A stretch of DNA of 64,000 bases from Numida meleagris (taxonomy: Eukaryota; Chordata; Aves; Galliformes; Numididae), in contig NC_034411.1 of assembly GCF_002078875.1 (NCBI RefSeq), positions 34,118,260-34,182,259 of the forward strand, written 5' to 3'. The position numbers and the translations under genes were made by a program. A model generated the notes under the pieces. It saw only the letters and a list, made by a program, of their open reading frames with translations. It searched no databases and was not told the DNA's origin. Below, piece after piece: positions 1-13,060 of this stretch. The stretch's first letter is position 1. Each line of letters begins with the position of its first letter.

Positions 1-972
1 TTTCTCAGCTAGCTAGCTGGAGTAGTGTTTCATGTCACAAGCAGCATTAATCTGTTTATGCAATTCACAAGGTCAGTGGTCTATTCTATAAGCCTTTTTT
101 TAATGAGCGTGTGCTTAACAGAAGATTTAAGACAACAAAGCGAGAATAAAAAATTAAGCTTTTGTTTCTACTGTGGAAGGATTTTAAAAGTTATTTGTAT
201 ATTCAGAATGTTTAATTTATTGCTATTACTGTTAAGCCCTTCAGTATTTTCTTCATTCAGAGGGAGAAACAGAGCCAGAAATTTGATGAGTATATTGAGA
301 AATCAATAACACAAGCTATAATTCTTAACCCCTTTCTTACTTATTGGGTCACTCGTTAATTCTCTGCTTGTTCAAGATTTTTTTTTCAATAGTTCATCTT
401 GCACTGTGCTTTCCTCTGCTTTGGCTTTTTCTTTGAACTACAGTAGTGAACTTCACTGTCCTTAACTCATTTTGTACTAGTGTACTATGTGTCGTTCCAC
501 TTGAATGCTTAGAAAGTTAAAACTTTTTCCTTATAGCAGTGAGATTGACACAGCTAGAAGAAACATAAAGCCGGTAAAAGCAGCAAACTCGTATTGTGAA
601 ACTGAAGGAGGCTTACAGGTTTTGTTGCTGTCCTCAATTTGTTTGGTCTGAGGTACTGCAGAACTTCAAGTATACAATCACACAAAAGGCGATCGCTTCT
701 TTATATAGTCTCTGGAAGAAGTCTTTTAGGCAACCCAGCATGCTAAAAGTAGTACCTGTCCATCAAGGCACAACTGCTGTCTGATCTTTTTCCGTGCTTC
801 TGCGTGCTTTGCAAACAAGTGACTAATCTTGCCGGTTTGCTGTAGTTATACATAGTATAAGTTCATTCAGACTGTGTGTGCTTCTGGATATGTATCTGTC
901 CAGTAACATTACAGAGTCCTGTAGCACTATGACCTGAATAATCACACAATAGTGTATGTGGTGCTGGGTATA
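1..972. other. Unique AT-rich non-coding stretch
   Basis: No gene, repeat family or RNA is recognised here. Short open frames exist (for example 25-309 on plus) but they begin at non-ATG triplets, are under 100 codons, and show no domain or splice context I can recognise. The stretch ends at the TA dinucleotide (971-972) flanking the mariner derivative. Confidence 0.6.
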
Positions 973-1526
973 TGGAGGCTGCTCTGAAAGTAAAGCTTCC
1001 TATTTTATTACGTTGGCCCATGATGTCAGAGGTAGATGGTGGTGGTATAGCAGTAGAGGTTGAACCTTCCCACAGATATTCCATTACATGTTGTTACTGT
1101 GTGACAGATGACAGCAGAAAGGCAATCTGATAAAATGGCATCTGACATGAAAGTGTGTATGAAGCAAAGGAGTGGAACTGAATTTCTCTATGCAGGAAAA
1201 TTGCACCCATTGACATTCATTGATGCTTGCTGAACTTTTATGGAGAGCAAACAGTGGATGTGAGCACCGTGAGGTAATGGATGGTGTTTTCCAGCAGTGG
1301 TGACAGCAACAGTGGGTAACTTCTACTGGTGTAGATTTTTACAAGCATGGCATGCAGACTCTTGTTCATCGCTGGGAAAAATGCACAGCTAGTGGTGGTG
1401 CCTATGTTGAAAAATAGTATTTTGTTGCTGAGAATTTTCTCTTTTAGGCATTGTTATTATGCTCTTCGTATCTGTTTTAGTTTCTGTGGAAATAAATAGA
1501 AGGCATTACTTTTGGACTGACCTGTG
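973..1526 (+). mobile_element. Mariner deletion derivative, Galluhop-type (copy 1)
   Basis: A 554-bp non-autonomous Tc1/mariner element. It is flanked by TA on both sides (971-972 and 1527-1528). The two ends form imperfect terminal inverted repeats of about 30 bp; in each, the 13 bases inside the TA are followed by (G/A)AAAGTAA and a CCTcCTATTT-like block. Inside are the two ends of a decayed transposase. A start ATG lies at 1135 with an HTH-region-like stretch (around KVCMKQR) after it. A C-terminal segment of 14 residues, pattern W-x-K-C-x-A-x-G-x-x-Y-V-x-K, ends at a stop at 1415-1417. The catalytic centre normally between them is absent, so this copy cannot encode a transposase. Family naming rests on recollection of the chicken Galluhop consensus; the element type is clear from TIRs, TA flanks and the second copy at 27779. 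Confidence 0.85.
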
Positions 1527-3910
1527 TACATATGTATTGAAGTGTCATGCTAATTCCAAAATTTGGAGTAGAAAAATCTCTTGAATGAGAAAAAATGTAC
1601 AATTTGTCCCTGACTGCCTGAGTAACTCACTATATTTAATTGGAGTTACCTGTTAATTATTGAACTGCGGCTGTAAAACTGTATACTACATCTTTAAAGA
1701 AAATGATTGCTTGAAATCATACTTTCACAAAAACAATATGATTTGATAATTTAATAAACTAGCTTTTATTAGAGCATTTTTCATGTGCAGGAGTGACTTC
1801 CAGTCTTGAAGCAAAATGCATTACCAGTTGAAGATGCCAAGCAATAATAACTGTGCTTGTGTATGTGCTTGGACAGTTTGCAAAATGGTGGGTAGGAACA
1901 TTTAGGCAAAAACATTATTTTTAGGTTATTTTTGACGCTTTGCTTTGATTCCAGTGCTGAAGACAGAGACAGCATGAGTGTACAAAACTGGTGTCAGTCA
2001 TGTCCCATAGGCACAGGGAACACCACAATTCCATACCTGAAGCATTATTTTTCTTTTTTTCTTTAAAAATGTTTATCTTCTAAAAAGCATAGTGTTGTGG
2101 TGTTTTTTTTCACTCCTGCTTATGCACTAATACTAATATTGTATCTCTCAAAGAGAATAAATATGCTTGAATGTATGTACCTGCTAGAGACACCTGGATT
2201 TCAAGATTGGACTTTCATTTTGAGAGGTCACTAAGACATCTGATAATGAGATAAGCTAGTATGTGTTATGTAGAAATTGATAATAGGGTTAGCTGAAGAA
2301 TGCATTACTAGCTGTCTACTAAAATTCAGTTTATTTCATCACTCCCTCTTCACTTCCCCAAGAAAAAGAAGGACATCATGAATAGGCGTGTGAAAGTATT
2401 GTTACGTGTTAAAAGCTTTCACACTTCCATTTCTGTCTGCTAAAATACTTTCTATCTTGCATGGTGAAACTGTATTTTGAGTTTAAAACATGCAGAGTTT
2501 TAATGCTAGGAGTGGCTGCTGTCTATTTCTTCTGTTTTATTTAAACCATGTTAGGCACTGAACTTCACATGGTTGCTTCTGTGTTTATCCTTACAACTTT
2601 AATTTTCTTTTGCAAGAAATGCAGTTCTTTTGAGAAGCCTGCGTTCACTTTTAATAAAATAAGGCATTTTGAAACTTATTTTCAAAGGCTTCATGGTATA
2701 AAATTAAAATAAGAATGAAATATCTAAAGAAAATCCTCATTTAAGGTGAGATGTCTTTTTAGGTCATCCAGGTAATCTCATTTTAACACTTCCCTGAGTG
2801 TGTATTAATTATATACTGACGACCCTAATGCTCTTAAATGTTAAGTAAAGGCAGGAAATATTTCAGAATATCCAAACACATGTATAATTAGAAAATAACA
2901 AGTACAAAGCCTGGCTAAATACTCTCTTTAAGACTTATTAAAAGTGCTGAAGTCATATTTTGTAGCCTCTGTCTCTAGTGTTACCAGTTCCTTGAGCAAT
3001 CACTGGTTATCAGAACTTAGTATCTGCTTTGCATTATATAAAGTATGTGCATTTTCACAAATGAGACTTTGTCATTCCCTGCTATCCAAATGTTTCAAAT
3101 ATATTCTTGAAGCTTTTTATAATTGTACTTCTGTGCACACGTGCACATGACACTCCAATGCATGTACAATGCCTCATCCATAGTTTACTGGGGAGAGCGT
3201 GCACGTGTCTGTGATAATCTGCTCTGAGCCTGGTGGGATAAATCAGAACAGAGTAAAAGCCTTCTTTACACAATTGCTCCTGCTGTTTCTGCTTTTCCCA
3301 GAAGTGTCATCAGTGTGTTAGTTTGTGTTGTCTATTAAATTAAACTTCATCCTTCATCTTGCTGTTCTCAATATTTTCTTCCTAAGCTTATATAACTTTG
3401 CATATTATAATGCTAGTTACTTGAGAGAACTAGAAATATTCTGTGAGTAAAGAAGGTAAATGAGTTTTTTTCGACAACCAGAATGCAGAAAAGCCATGTA
3501 CTCTGAAAAGTGGGATGATTCTTAACTTTATTTTCCCAACACTGTTATTCCACTGTTGCATTTCAGAGCTGCTTCTTGCTTTCATGCCACTCTTTCATTA
3601 TTCTATCTTATGAAGAAACATTACTTTCTAACTCAACTCTTCTGTATTTTACTTCTAATCTCCTTCTTTCTCTGTATCTATTTTCAGTTCACATCAATTT
3701 TTAGTTGTGTTTCCTAAAGAAATAAATGATTTAGTTGATTGTGCTCAGATAATCATTTCTCCTTCCCCACTAATTGCTTAGAGGGGCAGTTTTCAAAGCT
3801 ATTCCTATAAGTTTTGTGAAAATACACATGTAGGTGAGTAGGAAAGAAATCCCTTAGTGTTTTCATTAACAGCCATCACAATATATCATTAGACACAAAA
3901 TAATTCAAGT
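1527..3910. other. Unique AT-rich non-coding stretch
   Basis: About 2.4 kb between the mariner derivative and the first CR1. I see scattered AATAAA/TTTATT words and T-rich patches, but no recognisable gene, RNA or repeat family. Open frames are all under 75 codons. Confidence 0.55.
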
Positions 3911-4640
3911 ATCACAGAATCACTGAGGTTGGAAAAAAACCTCTAAGATCATCTTGTCCAACTGTTTTCCTGCCACTAGTACTTCCCCGCTAAATCATAT
4001 CCCTCAGTACCACATCTAAGCATTTCTTGAACGCATCCAGGGTGACTCAACCACCTCCCTGGGCAGCCCATTCCAGCACCTGAATTCTCTCTTGGAAAAT
4101 ATTTTTTTCCTAATATCTAACCTAAACATCCACTGGCACAACTTGAGGCCATTCCCTCTAGTCCTATCACTAGTCATACTAGAGAAGAGGCTGTCCCCCC
4201 ACCACCTCACCACAACCTCTTTTCAGGAGCTTGTAGAGAGAGATAAGGTCTCCCTTGAGCCTCCTCTTCTCCAGACTGAACAATCTCTGCTCCTTCAGCC
4301 GCTCCTCATAAGACTTGTGCTCCAGACCCCTTGCAGCTTCGTGGCCCTTCTCTGTACGCACTTCAGGGTCTTGATGTCTTTCTTGTAATGAGGGGCCAAA
4401 AACTGAGCGCAGTACTTGAGGAATCGCCACACCAGAACTGAGTACGATCATTTCCCTGCTTGTGCTGGCAACGCTAATTCTTATAAAAGCCAGGATGTTA
4501 TTGGCCTTCCTGGCTACTTGGCATGCTGCTGGCTCATGTTTAGCTGAGCACTGACCAACACTCTTAGGTCCACTTCTTATACATAGTCTTCCAGCCGCTC
4601 TGCCTCAAGCCTGTAGCCTTGCCTGGGGTTCTGGCTGAAA
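3911..4640 (-). mobile_element. CR1 LINE, 5'-truncated, minus strand
   Basis: The left edge reads as the reverse complement of a CR1 3' end (ATCACAGAATCACTGAGG, then GTTGGAA...ACCTCTAAGATCATC). It continues through the standard antisense CR1 landmarks: CTGGGCAGCCCATTCCAG near 4060, CTTGAGGCCATTCCCTCTAG near 4143, a CTCCAGACT near 4272, CGCTCCTCATAAGACTTGTG near 4301, and the AGCCTGTAGCCTTGC block near 4610. The sense strand therefore runs from about 4640 down to 3911 and is truncated at its 5' end, as most CR1 copies are. It is diverged and interrupted by small indels, so it is inactive. The upstream (right) edge is approximate within about 10 bases. The 90-codon minus-strand frame at 4179-4451 lies within this element and is not a host gene. 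Confidence 0.93.
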
Positions 4641-6569
4641 TGTTATGAGATGTTATGAGTGGAACACTAAGGAGGCAAGACATTGTGAGTTGTGTTATAT
4701 TTGTGGATTTATTTTGCCTAATATGCAGTGTTTAGCATCAAAACACACACAAAGCACGTACATACCTTCAAGTTGGTTCTTTAATAGAGACATTATGCAT
4801 TATGGAGTTGTGGAAAGGATTAGATGCCATTTATTTTGATTCTTTTTGGATTCTACTTTCTGTGCTTCCCGCAAACTGTAATTTAAGGGACCAGGAATCG
4901 TAATAAAGGAATGTCACCAGAAAATAAATGAGGGAGAAGCTCAGTCAGACCTATCTCAAAAAGCACTTTCAAGTCTTGTAGGAAAATATGCCAGCGCTTT
5001 CTCAACTTATGCATGACTTTTCCCATCATTATTTGTTTTGTTTCCATGAGACACTGGGCCAGGCCTACAAAATCATGTTTCCTTTCAAGTATCTATTTCT
5101 GATAAAAGTTTGTGATGGAATTCACGTGGGGGAATTTTATTACTCTACAGCATCCTTATGTGAGCAATCTATGGAAAAAAAAAATCTAGTAGAGGCAAAA
5201 ATCTCCAAGAAAATCTGTCAGTTTTAACACTTTCTGCTAACGTTATAGGACCAAAAATGTCAATTCTCTTCACCCTTGAGTAATGCAACTTCAAAAATGT
5301 GGGGCTGTATCTATTAGTATTTTTTATTTCATATTTTTTTTAAAGTGTTGTGCTTATGAAGAGCTATGCCCTTATAAAGTTGGGGAGAAAGTGTTAACCC
5401 TTTCACATAAACTTGTTGCTCAGCAAGTTAATCTTTTGTGTCTGCTTTCATTTTTCATCTCCGTTCTCTGATTACTCCTTTCTGGGTCATGTCAGAAACT
5501 AATTTTGTGAGTTCCTTTGGTTGCAAGGATTTGTACAAGGAGGTGTATTAGCATGCTTTTGGGTGCCATTAAAAAAAATTGTTTCCATCCTTATAAACCT
5601 TTTGAAAAAATCCAGATGTTTTCAACAACTACAGGTCACACCAGCAGGGGTCAGTTTAGTACCAATGAAAGCTGGAACTTCAGGACTCTGTTCACATGAG
5701 GAGCTAGAGCAAATGGAAATTTGTATGTTCAGACTGCAAATAGACTGTGTAACTTGGTACCTGCTAAAACCATCTCTGCTATTCTTACTGGATTTGGAGT
5801 TCTTTTCTTAAAAATAAATGGAAAACTAACATTTTGTGAAGCTTCATTGTATTTCCCACACTATTTTCAGTATTTTGTTGTCGGAATATGTGAATGGATT
5901 ATATGATGCTTTGCAAATCAAGTGCATATTTATTTAAAAAGTGTAGGAACAATAGAGTAGGGAAAAGACTAATTTCTGTGATTGACATTTAAACTGTAAA
6001 AATAAAGTCTGATGTAGGCATGTGAAAGTCTTTAGGTCCAATTTTTCAAAGGCAGAAGCACTGCTATGCGCATAAAGAAATCAACGCTGCCTTCATTAGT
6101 ACCAGTGGTGAGATTTTGAATTTCTGCTGTTTTGTCTGAGATCATGAGCAACCATAGCCATAAATTAAGATAAATATATCTAAAATACAAAATCTAAGGG
6201 CAGGAGGGGGAGGATGAGATAGGAAAACCAATAAATATGTATCTGATAATATCAAGATATTCTCTGTTGCTTTGTTTTTATGTGGTTTCTTTTTTGGCGG
6301 GTATCTTGCTTTCCCTTCTGCTTATGCTCCTTGCCTCTTTGATGCATGCTGCATTTGTGGAATAACTGCATAAATGCATCAATTTTGAGATCATTTTATT
6401 CCAGAGGAAAGTAAATGGTAGCATATATCTTGTAGAGTTGTTTAACTTGTTAGTTTAATAGTGACATCTGCAGTTCTTAGCTTACATTTTTTCACTCTTA
6501 TATAGCACACTTGTGAATGGTTTTTCCTCTTGGGAAGTTTAGAAACCTTGAGTGGATATTAATTATAAC
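4641..6569. other. Unique AT-rich non-coding stretch
   Basis: No gene or repeat family recognised. The 64-codon frame at 4645-4839 contains two Cys pairs (CELC and a nearby C) but no zinc-finger spacing that recurs, so it is not called. The right side becomes very AT-rich (about 6540-6620) and may hold the decayed 3' end of the LTR that follows. Confidence 0.5.
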
Positions 6570-6862
6570 AAGTTTAGGTTAGTAAATCTATGACATAATA
6601 ATATATTTATAACAACAATGATAAAAGAATATGCAAAATGAGTGATGCACAATGCAATTGCTCACCCCTGCTCAGCCAGTCCTTGAGCAGCAGCACCCAC
6701 CCTGGCTAAGATTCCTTGCTGTTTTATTGTTCATTTTATTGTTCAGAGTGATGCCTATACAGTACGGGACATCCCTTTGCTCAGTCTGGGTCAGATGTCC
6801 TAGCTCTGTCCCCTTGCATCTCCTTGTGAAAAATTAACTCTATCCCAGCTGAAGCCAGGACA
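6570..6862 (-). mobile_element. ERVL-type solo LTR, internally deleted, minus strand
   Basis: On the minus strand the sequence starts at 6862 with TGTCCTGGCTTCAGCTGGGA, then TAGAGTTAATTTTTC, the characteristic start of a very common avian ERVL-class LTR. It continues through CATCTGACCCAGACTGAGCA, AAAGGGATGTCCCGTAC and GTGAGCAATTGCATTGTGCA (about 6669-6650), then passes into an AT-rich tail. Compared with the family as I remember it, about 150 bases of U3 between the GTTAATTTTC block and the ACAAG block are missing. The usual TATATAAA promoter box is not present. An exact 12-bp tandem duplication (TTTTATTGTTCA, 6722-6733 and 6734-6745) sits where that box would be. It is a solo, non-functional remnant; no internal retroviral genes flank it. 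The left boundary is uncertain by some tens of bases. Confidence 0.72.
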
Positions 6863-9800
6863 CAAATTGAACTAACATTGTGTTAGTGGAAAACCTTACA
6901 GCTGTGTTTGCAGCAGCATCAAGTGTAACAGCTTTAGGTCTGCCTTTTTTTCCTTTGTAAGCTGTATCCTTCTGCTTCCCCTTTCCAGATCTCATAACTG
7001 AAGCTGATATTACTAAAATATACCTAATTATATAACACAAGAACTCATAGTGACAACCTGGGTTCTGTTTCCATTTGCCATAACTTCTCAGAAATTTGTT
7101 GTGATGACTTTGACCTTCTATGGCATCTAAAGGTAGTGTAAGATTCTCTGTGCTTTGGGACATCAGGTGCAAAAGTTAGATCCATATGTACATTTCTGGA
7201 AGGATGCTGTGTACTAGAATGCAGTTTTGCTCGCTGCCTCTTAAAATATTTTGAATGTTTTCTGGGTAAAACATAATATTGCTGAAAATAATCTTCATGA
7301 AGTTTTGATGCGAAAATGAAATAAATTAATCTTGGCCATTTGGAGATGGGCTCTACTGCTTTCTGAAAAACATATTGTCAATTCTCTGCCTCTTGGTGGA
7401 CTTCATGATAGAATGTTAGCTTTGGCAAGTTCATAAAAAAAACCCCTGGTTGAATGATTGCTAATGCTTGCAGTATTGTGTGAGTGTTGAGTGCATTTTC
7501 TTTACTTTCTGTGTTTAAAGATGAGGTGTCCTGATTTAAAAAAAAAAAAAAAAAAAAATTAGATTGAAAAGCAACTGGGAGGTGCTGCATCTCATACTTG
7601 TCTGTTTTTTAGCTGCCACAAGTCAAACTTCTTTGCCTTCACCCAATTCCACGTTTTCCTTTTCTTGTTTGTGTTGGCACATGTGAGTTTCTTTTTTTTT
7701 TTTTACCCTTGGATGGATAATAAAATAATATGTTTATTGACAGCCTAGTTTGACTGGGGTGGATCTATGTGTGTTGGACACAGGTCATTATTCTTTCCAT
7801 TTTGTTAAGCCCTTTACCAAAAGATTAGAGCTGACTTCCTCTCTCTCCCAGTATCTCATCAGCCACCTCCTCCATTATGCTCTTGCACTGAGTTAAGATC
7901 AGATCACTGGGAGATCTAGAGTACCTGACCTTACATGCTGTGTCTCTGTCATTGCTCAAGTCTTAGCAACAAGACTGCTTGCTCTGAAATGTTTGTGGCT
8001 AACCACTTTATCTTTTGAAAAAGACAAAAATCTTAATTGACTGATGATCTTCTTTTAAGTGAGTAAAGTTCATACCATAAGGATTATTTTCTTTTTAGTT
8101 TGTGACTTGACAGTATTGCAATGGTTTGGATTTAAATAATTCTAATAGCAAGATTTCTGGACAATGTCTTTTGTGTTTCTGAGTCCAAATGGGCTAAGGT
8201 CTGCCAGCATTTGGTGTTAAGGTATCAGTGGAGGACTGTTATGTCTTCTGTGGAGGGTAAGTAGGAAGGAGTACAGAATATCCCAGAGCATCAAAACAAT
8301 TGAGACTCTCAAATTCTTATTCTAACCCATGCTATTACCTTCAGCATCTTGCCCACGGAATACAAATCCAGGTGTTCCGCTCAGTGCACTGTTGCTTTGC
8401 AGATGTATAGTGTGGTGCCTGCAAGATGCAGAGAATGGTTCAAGAGGAAAGTGCATTGCAAAACTGGCAAAACTCTCAGTGATATGGAAGTAATTTACTA
8501 TAATCAGCAAGTTTTCTGTAGCAATCACTTGAAAATTGCGTACTTTGAGGCTAATAACATATAGTAACAAAGAGCAGGAAACCGCTATGTTTGTAAGCGG
8601 AAACGTTTCTTTAAAATGTATATAAGCCCTCAGTGCATAAAATACCACACAGGATGGGAGGTGGTATGTGGGAACTTCTTGTTCTATTTGTTTTGAAATT
8701 GACTCCAATAAGGTAGGTGGTCTGAGGAACAATTTGCAAAGGAACTGAAGGTCAAAAGATTCTCAGGAGTTCGGTGTTTCAGTGAAAAACGTGAAAAGGA
8801 AGAATTCCTATGTGAAAGAGCCTTTACTATAGTGATATTGTCCCAAAATTTATACTGCTAGGTGAAAGAAATATTCCACTAGAAAACAGAAGATATTATT
8901 CTGCACATCAAAACCAAAGAAACCTCCTGGCTGCAGCAGCTCTTACACCATTCTCACCATTCTCTTACACCACTGCAGCTGTAAGATGGCTCATTTCAAG
9001 TGACTGATTTCAATATCTTCCAATGACTGAGGCAAGAGCTGAGTGTGCTTTTGTAAATCAGAGGAACTGCAAAGCAGCAGTAACAATGTGTGACCTTTAT
9101 GACTATTATAAATTCATTTCTCAATCTTCATCAGTTATTTTTGGGCCAGGAGCCAGATAATCCATCTTAATAGGGAGCCAGAAAACAAGTTGAACATGGC
9201 CTCCAGAAGAGCTGGGAATTAAGCAAGGTCCTGCTGTGATCCAGGTCGGAGGAGCTTGTACTTTCATTAAGGTCAAACCAATGGTGGGTAAGAATGGTTA
9301 ATCAGGAAGATAATCAAATAGCTGGGGGCCTTTTGTACACATTCTTGACAGTATGTTTAGGTTTTTTTTTTAAGGATATTGTTTTAAGCATATATATGTT
9401 TTGACCCTGGTGTGCAGGAAGGCTTAAGTGCCCAAGGCCTGTTATATTTCTCCAATTCTTTGTCAATCCAACAGGAGAGGTTATTTTTCTGTACAAATCT
9501 TGTCAGTTTCATTTCAAAATCTGTACAAGTAAAAAGTAATTGACTACATTACTTTGTGTAGAGGCTGCATACAGGAAAAGTAGCTGAACTAATCAGAAGT
9601 TCTGGGTTGATTTCAGAGTAGGGGGCTTAACAAAATTCAAGATAGTTCTATTCCAGAAAAATTTCTGGTATAGGAAATGAATCAAGATGCAGAATTTTCT
9701 GAAGTGCTAGGAGTAAGATGAGAGTAATAGTAATAAGGGAGGAGAACAATGGTGTTGCCCAGCACTTCTGAAAATGAGACAATTTTCTTCACGTTAAACT

Positions 9801-12639
9801 AGTTATTTCTTATTGCTAGATTAGTTTTAATTTAGGTGGTTCTCTAATCCAGTTCATTCCATCCCTGTTGAAGTGCTTACTGCAGGGCAAAGCAAGGACA
9901 GTCAAAGGAACAAGATGGAATTGCTTTTTCTAGTAAGAATTCCTTAAATATTCATGAAACCGTGGCTGAATAAAGTGTTTTAGAAAGGTGCATTTACAGC
10001 TTTATCTAGAATGCTACTAATTCATTCTGAAACTGCATTAAAGCAAAGGTGGTTTCTCTGGATGTTTGTAGGAATGTTGGATTAGAAAACCTTGTCATTT
10101 TTCCAAGTGTTTCTGCTGTATTCAGAACAAAATATGCTGTCTTGCCAAAGCTGTGTTTTGCTGATCAGATCTATCTGTATCATCTGTGGTACAGGATGGT
10201 CCTTAATTATTACTTCTGATGGTCTTTAAGTAATATTAGTTAAGATATATGAATGACAGTTGGTTATGCTTGTGTTTCCTCTCTGCAAAACTAAAGATTT
10301 TAAATTATGAGTTTTTTTAATTAATGGAAAAATTATCAGTTAGACACCACACGTGCCAGCCCACATCCTTCAGAAGAGTGACTTGAAGTGAGGCAGAAAT
10401 GATAGAATGCAAAACTATCTTATACTGCAGGTACAAAAGAGATGCTGATCAACTGCAATTCTTGGAGTAAATTCCTTATGAGGAGAAAAAGCCGTAATAG
10501 TAATCTATGCTTTGAATTGCCCTTTGCCCTCTGAAGGTTAGAAAGTTTTTTGGTAAGGAGAAAGACTTCTTCATAAGTATGAATCTGTACATACGGTGTG
10601 TTCTGCTTGTTTTTAATTTCATATTTTGCCCTTAATGTTGTTAAACAACTAGTCTTATTACAATTTCATTTCCCAGGCAAGAACAACGCATTCAGAGTTT
10701 TTTCTGTGTTTATAAAAGATGTGTTGTGGTAAAACGCATAAAGGCTTTATGGCAAAAAAAGCCCACGCAAATTTCTTTGTGATGGAGGAGTAATCTAAAT
10801 TGCATTACAGGAGGTCTTCAGAAGAGAATCAATAGGACACTGACTTATTGCAGGCAGAAATTAGAATGACCTTGTGTTTCTGAGCATTTCTTCATATTCT
10901 CAAACTAAACAAGGCAAAACCTAATCTTTCTTAGGGGGGCTTTGCTACCTCGATTATATAATATAGTTATTTCCAGTATTGGTGTAAATTCATAGGAGAA
11001 ATCTACTGGTTTGGTTAATATTTAATGCAACTATAAAAAAGTAAGTAAAAAGTTATTACTAATAATCATCAGTATAAAGATGATCTAACATTCTCTAGGC
11101 AGCAGCCTTTGCAGACCAGAGGCACTTCAAAGGGAGTGCTAGAAATAATGATTGGTATGCTAGTTAATAAGAGAACACACTAAAACATTAATCCTGTAAG
11201 CAGAAGTCTTTTTAGTTCATTCTCATCCCTCTCTGGGTTATGCCTATTCTCACATATCTCCTAAGTAAGCAGTAGGAAAATTTGATTTTTTTTTCTTTTT
11301 GAATTCTTTCAGAACAAGAATGAAATATTACATGAAGGTGATCGCTGCCATTCTGGCACTGTCAAATCTGGAAGTGCAAAATTCTGCCTATCTGGTCATT
11401 TTAGAAGAGCACAGAATTTGTTTGAGTTAGTTAAACTAGTGGGAAAATCTTACTTGAACACTTTTGTTTACAGGTGACATTAGCTAAATCAATATGAACT
11501 ACATTATGCTCCTTTAATTCAGACCAAATTGTTTTTCTTCAGCTTAATGAATAATTTTAAAGCTAATTTCAGTCAGACAGGTGCACTTGAATGATGATGT
11601 TGTACAGTAGCCCAGATTCAACTTTTTATTGCAGTTGAATTCAGTGGAGAGGTATGTCAGGTAATGGAACTATCTTAATTTTTTTCATAATGTTTTTGAA
11701 GCTGAGTTATCAAGTTGTGATTCATTAAAAAAAAAAAAAGGCAAGGAAATGAAAAAGTATCTGTCCATAAACGCTCTTCCACTCTGGCAATTTGGGATAA
11801 AACATTTGTAGCAAGATCCTAAACTCCTAAAATAGTGAGGGTGTGCCGACTGCACTGGCTGATGCTCTTTCAACATTATCTTTGTAATGCCATCTCAAAG
11901 AAACTTTTGAAAAAGTTTTTGTGTTTTATAAAGGCATGAAACTTATAAGAAATACCTAACTGTTCTGAAATTTATGAAGGCAGTTTGAAGAAACTTTTTG
12001 TTACTTCTCTTGAAGTTGAAAATGTGGCTTCTTGACATCTCTTCCTTCCCTTTCTACCTCTGGAGGTGCTGCGAAGAGTATGAGAATGGATGTCTGTTTG
12101 AATTATAGCAAAAGCGAATTAATTAATTTACGTCTGGTCACCATCTGCAGCGGTCACCAAATTTCAAGAGTGATTAACTCTAGCTACATTGCTAGAAGAA
12201 CATGTGAGTTCTTAATAGACAGTTATTTGGACTTATTTCCACTAGCAATTGATTTAAGGAGGATGAATATCTCTTCTGTAAATTAACTCAAAATCATATG
12301 GGTATTATTGACAAATGCATGAATATCTGCTACTCCTTTGAAATGTTGACTTTTCACTTACTTTTTGGTAGAAGTACATTTAGGTCACGTGATTTGGGGA
12401 AACTATTTGTTTTATATGTTTTGAAATTACACTCTGAATTGAGTGTTCTCTGAAATTGAGAATTCCTTTGTTTAATTAGGAGAAGCCCGTGACTAATTTT
12501 TAGACCATTCATGGTGTTACATGCTTTTAAGTTTTCCCCTCTGAAGGTAACAGTCATGATTTTTGTCATGGATATGATTTAAAGTGGTTTTCTTCACTCT
12601 CATCTTTTATCCACTCATTCAGGCATATCCTTCAAATTT
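6863..12639. other. Unique non-coding stretch with homopolymer tracts
   Basis: Nearly 6 kb without a recognisable gene. Simple sequence includes A21 at 7538-7558, a T tract near 7691-7705 and A12 near 11729. The 136-codon minus frame at 8322-8732 and the 84-codon plus frame at 12032-12286 have no recognised domain. None of the A tracts follows an AATAAA at the spacing expected of a processed pseudogene tail. Confidence 0.5.
7538..7558. repeat. A21 homopolymer
   Basis: A run of 21 adenines preceded by TGATTT. No polyadenylation signal or target-site duplication is seen around it, so I treat it as a simple tract rather than a retroposon tail. Confidence 0.95.
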
Positions 12640-13060
12640 TACTTCATGTGTTTTGCCATAGTAGTCTTTAAATGTTTGTATCCACAGCTGCTGATGAACA
12701 GAGATTTTTCTCTGCCATTTCTGTCTGTGGTGCAGCTTCCTTAAGCTGATAGTTTGGATGGTCATTTTTCTCCCTTATTTTGCATTCATCAACACTGAGT
12801 ATACTGTGCTATTGCTTTGCCAGTTCATTTAGTGTGCTCTGAAGTGCTTCACCGTATTGTCTGGTTCTGTGCACTGTAATAACTTTCTCATCTGCAACTG
12901 TTACTGCCATTTTTACTCCCCTTTCTTTCTTTCTTTCTTTCTTTGCTGTTGAAGATCATTGCTAAGTATACTGCTGATGGAGATCTAAATCCTGTATGTA
13001 TCTGAACTAAAAAGGTACCACTGTGGTTCTTTCTACTGCCAATGTATCTTTTTTGTATTA
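12640..13060 (-). mobile_element. Ancient CR1/L3-like LINE fragment, antisense
   Basis: The plus strand resembles the antisense of the ORF2 end of old amniote CR1/L3 LINEs. The order of blocks fits: a GCCAGTTCATTTAGTGTGCT block, then a TCTCATCTGCAACTGTTACT block, then GAAGATCATTGCTAAGTATA, then GATGGAGATCTAAATCCTG, and a CCACTGTGGTTC...CTACTGCCAATG block. A (CTTT)6 microsatellite has grown inside it (12921-12944). Divergence is high and there is no intact frame. This assignment comes from remembered block order, not an alignment, and the edges are rough. Confidence 0.5.
12921..12944. repeat. (CTTT)6 microsatellite
   Basis: Six perfect CTTT units inside the ancient LINE fragment; a likely length-polymorphic locus. 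Confidence 0.97.

Noticed and set aside
863..1084. 73-codon minus frame
   Set aside because: It is antisense to the mariner derivative's left end and not a gene.
4179..4451. 90-codon minus frame as a host gene
   Set aside because: It is CR1 LINE sequence in sense orientation.
4645..4839. Cys-containing frame (CELCYICG) as a zinc finger
   Set aside because: Only one Cys cluster, no repeated C2H2 or RING spacing, and no supporting context.
7538..7558. A21 as the tail of a processed pseudogene
   Set aside because: No upstream polyadenylation signal and no transcript-like sequence or target-site duplication.
8322..8732. 136-codon minus frame as a gene
   Set aside because: No recognised domain, no promoter or poly(A) context; a plus-strand frame overlaps it. 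Length is within chance for 64 kb.
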